7,932 bases of DNA. It comes from an uncultured Clostridium sp. Lineage in GTDB: Bacteria > Bacillota > Clostridia > TANB77 > CAG-508. The stretch covers positions 1 to 7,932 of the forward strand of contig CANEMG010000033.1 of NCBI GenBank assembly GCA_947428535.1. Reading direction: 5' to 3'. The translations under genes were made by a program, and so were the position numbers. Numbering within the stretch: position 1 is the first letter of the stretch; each line of letters starts with the position of its first letter. This document shows, piece after piece, positions 1 to 5,952 of the stretch. The notes below the pieces were generated by a model, which saw only the letters and a program-made list of their open reading frames with translations, was not told the DNA's origin and did not search any database.

Positions 1-2079
1 AAAGGGATTGATAGAAAAATTAAAAACATTATGGATGTTGATATCCCAGCAGAAAAAGAAAATGTTAGAGATTATGGTAATAAAGCTAAAGATAAGGCAA
101 AACAAAACAGACAAGATGATCAAAAAAATAAAAAGAATTCTAATCGTAGAAACAATAATAACAATGACTTTAATTCAGACAAATTAAATGATTTAAAAAG
201 ACAAAATAAATTATCTAATATGTTTAAAGAAGGAGATATGTTAGATTACTACGATTTAAGTACAGAAAGAGGAAGAAGAGCTAGAAAGAAAAATACAAAA
301 CAAGAAAATAGAACAAAACAAAAAATATTTAAATTAACAGAAATTACTATTCCTGAAACAATATCTGTAAAAGACTTAGCTACTGAAATGAAAATAACAA
401 GTAGTGATGTTATAAAAAAATTATTAAATTTAGGAATAATGGCAACAATAAATAATGAATTAGATTTTGATACAGCATTTTTAATCGCACAAGAATATGG
501 AATAACAGCTACAAAGAAAAATGTAGTAACAGATGAAGATATATTAATTGATGAAACAGAAGATAAAGCAGAAGACCTAAAACCAAGACCACCAGTTATA
601 GTTGTAATGGGTCATGTTGACCATGGAAAAACATCACTTCTTGATGCAATAAGAAGTACAAATGTTATTGAAGGTGAGTCTGGAGGTATTACACAACATA
701 TCGGCGCTTATCAAGTAAAAATAAATGATAGAGATATAACATTTTTAGATACACCAGGTCATGAAGCTTTCACAAGTATGAGAGCTAGAGGAGCCATGAT
801 AACAGATATAGCAATTTTGGTTGTTGCTGCAAATGATGGTGTAATGCCTCAAACAGTTGAAGCAATTAATCATGCAAAAGCTGCAGAAATTCCAATTATA
901 GTTGCAGTAAACAAAATGGATTTACCAGATGCAAACTTTGAAAAAGTACAACAAGAATTAATGAAATATGAATTAGTTCCAGAAGCTTGGGGTGGAGATA
1001 CAATATATGTTCCAATTTCTGCTAAAAAAAGAGAAGGTATAGATAATCTTCTTGAAATGGTATTATTAGAAGCAGATGTATTAGAATTAAAAGCAAATCC
1101 AAATAAACAAGCTAAAGGAGCAGTTATAGAAGCTAGACTAGATAAAACAAGAGGACCAGTAGCAACAATGCTTGTACAAAGAGGTAAGTTAGATGTTGGA
1201 GATACAATTATAGTAGGTTCATCAATTGGTAGAATTAGAACAATGCAAAATGATAAAGGAAAAAAAGTTAAAATGGCAGGACCATCTACACCAGTTGAGA
1301 TTACAGGTTTAACTTCTGTTCCAGAATCAGGAGATATTTTCTATGAAGTAAAAGATGAAAGAACAGCAAAACATTTAATTGAAAAGAGAAAATATGAAAA
1401 ACATCAAAAAGAAATAAATGTAAATACAGTAGTTACACTTGATGATTTATTTAGTAAAATTGAAAGTGAAAACTTAAAACAATTAAACCTAATAGTAAAA
1501 GCAGATGTTCAAGGATCTGTAGAAGCATTAAAACAATCATTAGAAAAACTATCAAATGAAGAAGTTAGAGTAAAAGTAATCCATTCAAATGTAGGTGGAG
1601 TAACAGAATCAGATGTAACATTAGCAAGAGTTTCTGGAGCTATAATAATAGCATTTAACGTAAGACCAGAAGTTATAGCAAAAACAATTGCAGATAAAGA
1701 AGGAGTAGAAATAAATCAATATTCTGTAATTTATGATGCAATAAATGATGTAGAAGCTGCAATGAAAGGAATGTTAGATCCAGTATATAAAGAAGTAGTT
1801 ATAGGAACAGCAGAAATAAGACAGACATTTAAAGTTTCTAATGTAGGAACAATAGCAGGATCTTATGTATTAACAGGAAAAGTAGCAAGAAATGCTGGAA
1901 TAAGAGTAATTAGAGATAATATAGTAATACATGATGGAAAATTAGTGTCATTAAAAAGATTTAAAGATGATGTTAAAGAAGTTGATAAAGGATATGAATG
2001 TGGACTTCAAATTGATGGATTTAACGACATAAAAGAAGGAGATCAATTAGAAGTTTATGTTATGGAACAAGTAAAATAA
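1..2079 (+). CDS. infB: Translation initiation factor IF-2 (5' partial)
   Basis: GTPase that places initiator fMet-tRNA on the 30S subunit and promotes subunit joining, in the cytoplasm. The frame is open from base 1 with no stop, so the ATG at 31 is probably internal and the true start lies upstream. After a lysine/asparagine-rich, low-complexity N-terminal region (to about base 330, with a run of five Asn) comes an IF2_N-type helical domain (about 340-520). The GTPase domain shows G1 GHVDHGKT (610-633), G3 DTPGHE (748-765), G4 NKMD (910-921) and a G5-like SAK (1018-1026). Domain II, the IF-2 specific domain III (about 1470-1760) and the C-terminal fMet-tRNA binding domain IV follow, ending at TAA 2077-2079. 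The G motifs and full domain order make the assignment secure. It is the first visible gene of the infB-rbfA-nrnA operon; nusA and small ribosomal-protein genes usually lie upstream in Firmicutes, outside this window. Confidence 0.97.
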   Translation, partial: KGIDRKIKNIMDVDIPAEKENVRDYGNKAKDKAKQNRQDDQKNKKNSNRRNNNNNDFNSDKLNDLKRQNKLSNMFKEGDMLDYYDLSTERGRRARKKNTKQENRTKQKIFKLTEITIPETISVKDLATEMKITSSDVIKKLLNLGIMATINNELDFDTAFLIAQEYGITATKKNVVTDEDILIDETEDKAEDLKPRPPVIVVMGHVDHGKTSLLDAIRSTNVIEGESGGITQHIGAYQVKINDRDITFLDTPGHEAFTSMRARGAMITDIAILVVAANDGVMPQTVEAINHAKAAEIPIIVAVNKMDLPDANFEKVQQELMKYELVPEAWGGDTIYVPISAKKREGIDNLLEMVLLEADVLELKANPNKQAKGAVIEARLDKTRGPVATMLVQRGKLDVGDTIIVGSSIGRIRTMQNDKGKKVKMAGPSTPVEITGLTSVPESGDIFYEVKDERTAKHLIEKRKYEKHQKEINVNTVVTLDDLFSKIESENLKQLNLIVKADVQGSVEALKQSLEKLSNEEVRVKVIHSNVGGVTESDVTLARVSGAIIIAFNVRPEVIAKTIADKEGVEINQYSVIYDAINDVEAAMKGMLDPVYKEVVIGTAEIRQTFKVSNVGTIAGSYVLTGKVARNAGIRVIRDNIVIHDGKLVSLKRFKDDVKEVDKGYECGLQIDGFNDIKEGDQLEVYVMEQVK

Positions 2080-2203
2080 TGACTAATTGGGGATGCATGT
2101 TTTTGGACATTTTTGTCCAATTATGTGCGTATGTTAATTAATAAGTAAACTAACGTTGAAAAATGGACAAAAATGTCCAAAAACTAACGTCCCTAAATGG
2201 TCA
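2080..2203. repeat. 124-bp palindromic (MITE- or REP-like) intergenic element
   Basis: Nearly the whole infB-rbfA gap is one imperfect palindrome centred between 2141 and 2142. Pairing base i with base 4283-i gives 45 Watson-Crick and 5 G-T pairs out of 62 by hand count. The core is a perfect 21-bp inverted repeat, arms 2099-2119 and 2164-2184. The ends are TGAC (2080-2083) and GTCA (2200-2203), followed inward by a G-rich arm (2089-2093) facing TCCCT (2190-2194 region). Each core arm is itself a small palindrome, TGGACA-N4-TGTCCA (2104-2119 and 2164-2179). It starts on the base after the infB stop and ends just before the rbfA ribosome binding site. No clear target duplication is visible (flanks ATAA and AAGA). 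It contains no transposase. Mobility is inferred from form; a structural RNA element is the alternative. Confidence 0.75.
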
Positions 2204-2206
2204 AAG

Positions 2207-2213
2207 AAAGGAA
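2207..2213 (+). promoter_or_regulatory. Ribosome binding site deciding the rbfA start
   Basis: AAAGGAA lies 6 bases before the ATG at 2220 and supports that codon as the rbfA start. The in-frame ATG at 2163 has no such site and lies inside the palindromic element. Confidence 0.8.
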
Positions 2214-2219
2214 TATTTT

Positions 2220-2576
2220 ATGGCTGGCAATAGTAGAATGAATAAAATAGATGAAGAATTAAGAAAGGAAATTAGTAGTATAATTTCTACTGAGCTAAAA
2301 AATCCTCATCTTACTGGGCTTATTAGTGTAACAAAAGTAAAAACTACACCAGATCTTAGATTTGCAAAAGTTTATATTAGTATGATAAATGAAAAAAGCA
2401 AAAAAGAAAATTTATCTATTTTAAAGCAATCTAGTGGATATATAAGAAGTGGTATAGCTAAAAAAATAAATTTAAGATATACACCAGAACTTATTTTTGA
2501 ATTTGATGAGTCTTTAGAATATGGTTCTAGAATAGATGAAATATTAAAAGATATTACCAAAGACATTAAACATTAG
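2220..2576 (+). CDS. rbfA: 30S ribosome-binding factor A
   Basis: Small KH-type RNA-binding protein that acts late in 16S rRNA processing and 30S subunit maturation, also linked to cold adaptation. From the ATG at 2220 the product is 118 residues, the usual RbfA length, and begins MAGNSRMNKIDEELRKEI, a typical RbfA N-terminus. Family hallmarks visible are the central LRFAKVYIS strand and the C-terminal block LRYTPELIFEFDESLEYG followed by SRIDEIL. A longer frame opens at ATG 2163 and would add 19 residues (MDKNVQKLTS...), but that extension is encoded by the palindromic element, lacks a Shine-Dalgarno site and has no family counterpart that I know, so I reject it. The gene sits between infB and nrnA, as expected for Firmicutes, with only 15 bases to the nrnA start. 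Expression probably depends on readthrough from the infB transcript across the hairpin element. Confidence 0.95.
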   Translation: MAGNSRMNKIDEELRKEISSIISTELKNPHLTGLISVTKVKTTPDLRFAKVYISMINEKSKKENLSILKQSSGYIRSGIAKKINLRYTPELIFEFDESLEYGSRIDEILKDITKDIKH

Positions 2577-2591
2577 TAAAGGGGAATAAAA

Positions 2592-3545
2592 ATGACTTTA
2601 GATGAAATATTAGTTGAAATAAATAAATCTGAAAACATTGTTGTTATGGCACATGAATTACCTGATGGAGATGCAATAGGAAGTGCCTTAGCAATGTGCT
2701 TAGTAATAAGAAATATGGGAAAAAATGCTATAGTTTTGATGAAAGAAATTCCAGAAATATTTTCTTTTTTACCAGGAACAGAATATATAAAAACAGAACC
2801 AGAATTAAAACAATACGATTTAGCAATTTCAGTTGATTGCCCAAATAAAGAAAGATTAGATAAAGAGTATATTGAAGTTTATGAAGATTCAAAAGTAAAG
2901 GTACAATTCGATCATCATAACAAAAATAGTATGTTTGGAGATTATAATGTTGTAAATCATGTTTCTCCAGCAACTGCTCAAATTTTAGTATCAAGTTTTG
3001 AATATTTAAAAATTGAAATAACAAAGGATATAGCAATCTGTCTATTAACAGGAATAATTACAGATACAGGTGGATTTAAAAACTCAAATGTAACTGTAGA
3101 GTCTTTTGAATTTGCTTCTTGGTGTTTGGAAAAAGGAATAAATCTTCCTAAAATATATAAACAATCACTGCTTACAATGTCTAGAACAAAATTTGAAGCT
3201 GAGAAAATAGCAATGGATAGATTAGAATTTTTTGCTGATGGAAAAATTACTTTTACATATTTAACCAAAGCAGATAAGGAATCTATTGGAATTAAAGCAG
3301 GGGAACATGGAGGTATTGTTGAAATTGGAAAAAATATTGAAGGAGTAGAAGTTTCAATATTTTTATATGAAAAAGAATTAGGATATAAAGCTTCACTTCG
3401 TTCTAATGAATATGTAAATGTTTCAGATGTGGCCTCAGTATTTGGTGGTGGAGGTCACATTAAGGCAGCAGGTGCTACTTTAAAAATGTCTTTTGAAGAA
3501 GCTAAAAAGGCTATAATTTCAGAAGTTATGAAAAATTTAAAATAA
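2592..3545 (+). CDS. nrnA: DHH/DHHA1 phosphoesterase, nanoRNase / pAp phosphatase
   Basis: Cytoplasmic manganese-dependent phosphoesterase. NrnA of Firmicutes removes nucleotides from very short RNAs and dephosphorylates 3'-phosphoadenosine 5'-phosphate. The 317-residue length fits the family. Visible motifs are motif I AHELPDGDAIGS (H21, D25, D27), motif II with D82 (ISVDCPNKERL), the DHH triad at residues 107-109, TDTGGF with D158, and the C-terminal DHHA1 substrate-binding glycine motif GGGGHIKAAG (285-294). All expected metal ligands are present, so the enzyme should be active. The ATG at 2592 follows AAAGGGGA (2578-2585) at good spacing. The gene is 15 bases after rbfA, and a strong terminator follows it, so it is the last gene of this transcript. 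The exact split of activity between oligoribonucleotides, pAp and possibly linear cyclic-dinucleotide products (pApA) cannot be read from sequence. Confidence 0.93.
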   Translation: MTLDEILVEINKSENIVVMAHELPDGDAIGSALAMCLVIRNMGKNAIVLMKEIPEIFSFLPGTEYIKTEPELKQYDLAISVDCPNKERLDKEYIEVYEDSKVKVQFDHHNKNSMFGDYNVVNHVSPATAQILVSSFEYLKIEITKDIAICLLTGIITDTGGFKNSNVTVESFEFASWCLEKGINLPKIYKQSLLTMSRTKFEAEKIAMDRLEFFADGKITFTYLTKADKESIGIKAGEHGGIVEIGKNIEGVEVSIFLYEKELGYKASLRSNEYVNVSDVASVFGGGGHIKAAGATLKMSFEEAKKAIISEVMKNLK

Positions 3546-3562
3546 TAAAATATTTAATTAGG

Positions 3563-3612
3563 AGTCTAAGATTTTATTAAATGTATATTTATATAAAATT
3601 TTAGACTTTTTC
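3563..3612 (+). terminator. Rho-independent terminator of the infB-rbfA-nrnA operon
   Basis: Left arm 3563-3576 pairs with right arm 3594-3607 over 14 bp with one G-T pair (AGTCTAAGATTTTA against TAAAATTTTAGACT), extendable by one more pair at 3577/3593. A run of T follows (3607-3611). The loop is about 15 bases and A+T-rich. The stem starts 17 bases after the nrnA stop, which closes the operon before truB or ribF, the genes that often follow in Firmicutes. Confidence 0.88.
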
Positions 3613-3644
3613 TTAATATGGGCTACTTTTAGAAACTTATATAG

Positions 3645-3673
3645 TTGACATAAATTTGCAAAGGTGATATAAT
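3645..3673 (+). promoter_or_regulatory. Perfect-consensus sigma-A promoter of the coiled-coil gene
   Basis: TTGACA (3645-3650), a 17-base spacer, then TATAAT (3668-3673): an exact match to the vegetative consensus at ideal spacing. Transcription would begin near 3680, giving a leader of about 36 bases. The -35 box also lies in a 9-bp sequence (3642-3650) repeated in inverted orientation just after the gene. No operator is evident other than that repeat, so strong and possibly constitutive expression is inferred. Confidence 0.9.
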
Positions 3674-3681
3674 TTTAATAC

Positions 3682-3692
3682 CTGCGTAGCAG
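3682..3692 (+). other. Short hairpin in the 5' leader of the coiled-coil gene
   Basis: CTGC-GTA-GCAG forms a 4-bp stem with a 3-base loop at the expected 5' end of the transcript, 8 bases before the ribosome binding site AAAGGGG (3701-3707). It could stabilise the mRNA or be chance; it is too short to support more. Confidence 0.3.
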
Positions 3693-3715
3693 AGAAATAG
3701 AAAGGGGTTTTTATA

Positions 3716-4585
3716 ATGACAACAGGAAAAAAAGAAAGAAAACGGGAATTAAATGAGGAGGAGAAGCAGATAAAGGCTCGAAAAATTTTGCAGCGTTGTA
3801 ACATAGAAAATTGGATGGATATATCTGAAGATGATTTTATGAATGTTACAGAGTTTATATGTGAACTCAGAGCTACAATTTTTTCAAACGGATTATATCC
3901 AAGAAAGCTAGCCATTGACACGCAAAAGCTTCACATAAAATCAATAAAAACGGGTTCGGAGGAGTATTCTAGAGAATTAGAAGAGAATTCAAAAGATATC
4001 GAAGATAAGCGTGCAGGGCTTAAAGAAGCAGAAAAAGAACTACAAGAGGCAGAAAAAAAGCTACAAGAAGCAGAAAAAAAGTTCCAGAGAGCAGAAGAAA
4101 AAGTTGCCGGAATTGAAGCCAAAATCAGCAAACTTGAGGACAAAGAAAGATGGATGAAGATAAATATGGCAGAAAATGATCAGCTTTTGAAGGATTCTAT
4201 TGATATCCTTCAAAAAATGGATGATATAGTTTTATTTCATCAATCTGCTACATTATATCAGATACATAAATATCAATGCGAAAATATTTATGTAACAAAG
4301 AATGATGCAGCGGTGTTTTCGAGAATTGAGGATAGAACAGGAGGCGTTTTTTCTGTAGATGAAGTTCTTGATGCGGATGAGGCTGAACAGTTTGTGACAA
4401 AATTTCCTAGTGATTTCTTTTTTAGGTATTCAGAAGAAGAACGGGAATCAATTGTAAACTATTGTAATGTGCTTATTAATCTAATAATGGAAGAAGATGG
4501 AAGAAGAAAGATAATTCCAGCTTTTTGCAATAGTACAATTGCAGAAATTTTAAGACTTAACGGTCTTGAAAATTTTCGTGATTAG
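3716..4585 (+). CDS. Unrecognised coiled-coil protein in a standalone cassette
   Basis: I do not recognise this 289-residue protein. It begins with a very basic/acidic stretch, then a short folded region (about 24-75, with IENWMDISEDDF and FICELRATIF). Next is a long charged coiled coil (about 82-146) holding five consecutive heptads from residue 102 (LKEAEKE, LQEAEKK, LQEAEKK, FQRAEEK, VAGIEAK). The C-terminal part (about 147-289) seems globular, with an aromatic/hydrophobic helix (ILQKMDDIVLFHQSATLYQI), cysteines 188 and 251 region, and acidic segments. There is no signal peptide, membrane segment or catalytic motif that I can name. The ATG at 3716 has AAAGGGG 8 bases upstream. It has its own promoter and terminator. 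Its composition differs from the neighbours: codons CGG, CGT, GCC and GTG are common, and one sampled 60-base line (4081-4140) has 26 G/C against 11 in 5041-5100. Recent transfer is inferred. A phage, mobile-element or defence role is possible but not shown. Confidence 0.85.
   Translation: MTTGKKERKRELNEEEKQIKARKILQRCNIENWMDISEDDFMNVTEFICELRATIFSNGLYPRKLAIDTQKLHIKSIKTGSEEYSRELEENSKDIEDKRAGLKEAEKELQEAEKKLQEAEKKFQRAEEKVAGIEAKISKLEDKERWMKINMAENDQLLKDSIDILQKMDDIVLFHQSATLYQIHKYQCENIYVTKNDAAVFSRIEDRTGGVFSVDEVLDADEAEQFVTKFPSDFFFRYSEEERESIVNYCNVLINLIMEEDGRRKIIPAFCNSTIAEILRLNGLENFRD
4019..4123 (+). repeat. Tandem 21-bp heptad-coding repeats within the coiled-coil gene
   Basis: Five successive 21-base units encode heptads beginning at residues 102, 109, 116, 123 and 130. 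Units two and three (4040-4060 and 4061-4081) encode LQEAEKK twice and are almost identical in DNA; the outer units have diverged. Each contains an A-rich run. Gain or loss of a unit would keep the frame and change coiled-coil length by one heptad. Confidence 0.75.
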
Positions 4586-4613
4586 AATTGTCAACTAAAA
4601 AACCACGAAACCA

Positions 4614-4647
4614 GAAAGAGGGCGTTTGCGCCCTCTTTCGCTATTTT
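4614..4647 (+). terminator. G+C-rich hairpin terminator after the coiled-coil gene
   Basis: A perfect 11-bp stem (GAAAGAGGGCG 4614-4624 with CGCCCTCTTTC 4629-4639) and TTTG loop starts 28 bases after the stop at 4585. The T-tract is weak (GCTATTTT). Its G+C content is much higher than the nrnA terminator, matching the foreign character of the gene. A second, weaker 7-bp pairing exists just upstream (4574-4580 with 4604-4610). Confidence 0.8.
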
Positions 4648-4669
4648 AAAATAAGACTTAAGTTTGAAC

Positions 4670-4698
4670 TTGAATTCTAAAAAAAACAGATATATAAT
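4670..4698 (+). promoter_or_regulatory. Sigma-A promoter of the HD-domain operon
   Basis: TTGAAT (4670-4675), 17-base spacer, TATAAT (4693-4698). The predicted start of transcription near 4705 leaves room for the GAGGAG ribosome binding site and a GTG start at 4730. The position rules out the TTG at 4664 as a translation start, because that codon would lie upstream of the -35 box. Confidence 0.8.
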
Positions 4699-4714
4699 AC
4701 TTAAAAAGACAGAT

Positions 4715-4720
4715 GAGGAG
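4715..4720 (+). promoter_or_regulatory. Ribosome binding site for the GTG-start HD gene
   Basis: GAGGAG lies 9 bases before GTG 4730. No comparable site precedes the other in-frame initiation codons, so it decides the start. Confidence 0.75.
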
Positions 4721-4729
4721 AAATATAAA

Positions 4730-5500
4730 GTGATAGATATAGAAAAAGCAAAAAATGAATTTATGAAATATACATCCAAATATGATGTATCTAATCCAAA
4801 TATAGATAGAAAGATATATCACTCATTAAGAGTAATGGAATATTGTAAAAACATAGCAAAATCATTAGATTTAAGTAAAGAACAAATGGATATAGCAGTT
4901 CTAATTGGATTGTTACATGATATAGCGAGATTTGAACAATATACATTGCATCAAACGTTTTCAGATTATAAAAGCGGATTTGATCATGGTGATATAGGAG
5001 TAGAAATTTTAGAAAAAGACCATTTTATTAGAAGATTTATAGAAGAAGATAAAAATGATGAAATAATAAAAGTGTCAATAAAGAATCATAACAAATTTAA
5101 AATAGAAGAAGGATTAGATGATATAGCACTTATGTATTCAAAAATTATAAGAGATGCAGACAAGCTAGATATATTTTATGAGGCAATAGAAATGTTTTGG
5201 AATACAGAAGAAGATATAAAAGAAATAGAATTAGGAACAGTATCAGAAGATTATTTAAATTATGTAAGAAAAGAAGAACCAATTTTAAGAGATGGAAAAA
5301 AACATACTAGGTTAGATGCAGTAATTTTTGTAATAACATTGATATTTGATTTAAACTTTAAATACTCTTTTAAATATATTCTAGAAAACAAAGTTATAGA
5401 GCAAATCCTAGAAAGATTTGAATATAAAAATGAAGAAGCAAAATCTCAAATAGAAGAAGTAAAAAGAGTAGCTATAAATTATTTGAAAAAGAATATTTAA
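4730..5500 (+). CDS. HD-domain metal-dependent phosphohydrolase
   Basis: Predicted cytoplasmic HD-superfamily hydrolase of 256 residues, probably acting on a nucleotide or other phosphorylated small molecule; the substrate is unknown. Counting from the GTG, the metal-site pattern is H31 (YHSLRV), H63-D64 (LLHDIARFEQ), H86 (FDHGDIGVEIL), H120 (IKNHNKF) and D142/D144 (IRDADKLD), so the ligands of an HD site with extra histidines are intact. The C-terminal third (about 165-256) is helical and does not resemble a known partner domain; there is no GGDEF, response-regulator or membrane segment. The GTG is chosen because GAGGAG precedes it and because it follows the promoter; opening the frame at TTG 4664 adds 22 residues from promoter DNA. 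The gene is the first of a likely operon with the thioesterase (28 bases later) and the SprT-like gene. The A+T-rich codon use matches the host. Confidence 0.88.
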   Translation: MIDIEKAKNEFMKYTSKYDVSNPNIDRKIYHSLRVMEYCKNIAKSLDLSKEQMDIAVLIGLLHDIARFEQYTLHQTFSDYKSGFDHGDIGVEILEKDHFIRRFIEEDKNDEIIKVSIKNHNKFKIEEGLDDIALMYSKIIRDADKLDIFYEAIEMFWNTEEDIKEIELGTVSEDYLNYVRKEEPILRDGKKHTRLDAVIFVITLIFDLNFKYSFKYILENKVIEQILERFEYKNEEAKSQIEEVKRVAINYLKKNI

Positions 5501-5528
5501 TTTTAATTTAAGGTAGAGGTAATATATT

Positions 5529-5945
5529 ATGACATATGAAAGAAAAGTAAATTATTATGAAACAGATGCAATGAAAATAGTGCATCATTCTAATTATATA
5601 CGTTTTTTAGAAGAAGCAAGATTATTTTTTATGGATAATATGGGGCTTCCATATTATAAAATGGAAGAAGAAGGAATAATGATACCAGTGCTCGGAGTTA
5701 ATTGCACATATAAAAATCCATCAAGATTTAATGATATTCTAGAAATTGATGTAAAAATTAAAGAATATACAGGAGTAAAATTAATAATAGAATATAAAGT
5801 TATAAATAAAACAACATCACAAATATCTTTAATAGGCGAAACAAAACATTGTTTTACAGACAATAATTTAAAACCCATATCACTGAAAAAAGTTAAACCT
5901 GAAATGAATGAAATTTTTGAAAAAGAATTAGAACAAGCTAAATAG
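5529..5945 (+). CDS. Hotdog-fold acyl-CoA thioesterase, YbgC/4HBT family
   Basis: Cytoplasmic thioesterase of 138 residues, the usual single-hotdog length; such proteins assemble as tetramers and hydrolyse acyl-CoA thioesters. The N-terminal block YYETDAMKIVHHSNYIRFLEEAR (residues 9-31, written here in parts: YYETDAMKIVHHSNY, then IRFLEEAR) is the family signature, with D13 at the position of the catalytic aspartate, H19/H20 and the E28/E29 helix. The rest fits the beta-sheet of the fold (VLGVNCTYKNPSRFND, IIEYKVINK). The ATG at 5529 follows AGAGGT (5514-5519) at 9 bases. It probably shares the promoter at 4670 with the HD gene and is followed 7 bases after its stop by the SprT-like gene. The substrate cannot be inferred; YbgC members range from short-chain to aromatic acyl-CoAs. 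Confidence 0.9.
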   Translation: MTYERKVNYYETDAMKIVHHSNYIRFLEEARLFFMDNMGLPYYKMEEEGIMIPVLGVNCTYKNPSRFNDILEIDVKIKEYTGVKLIIEYKVINKTTSQISLIGETKHCFTDNNLKPISLKKVKPEMNEIFEKELEQAK

Positions 5946-5952
5946 TGCTTGA

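Noticed and set aside
2103..2120. TTGGACA-TTTT-TGTCCAA as a terminator after infB
   Set aside because: No T-run follows the stem, rbfA has no promoter of its own in the gap, and the hairpin is part of the larger palindrome; termination here would silence rbfA and nrnA.
2103..2180. GGAC/GTCC palindromes as LexA or Zur operators
   Set aside because: They do not match the CGAAC-N4-GTTCG LexA box of Gram-positive bacteria or known Zur box patterns, and there is no promoter next to them.
2728..3268. Two overlapping minus-strand frames opposite nrnA
   Set aside because: They lie wholly within a well-conserved coding gene, overlap one another and have no promoter or ribosome binding site; they reflect the A+T-rich codon use.
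3637..4143. Minus-strand frames opposite the coiled-coil gene, one serine-rich
   Set aside because: The serine/phenylalanine-rich sequence is the antisense of Glu/Lys heptad codons. The + strand gene has a promoter, ribosome binding site and terminator.
3622..4652. Possible target-site duplication around the cassette (GCTACTTTTAGAA and GCTATTTTAAAAT)
   Set aside because: Only 9 of 13 positions match in A+T-rich DNA, which is not convincing.
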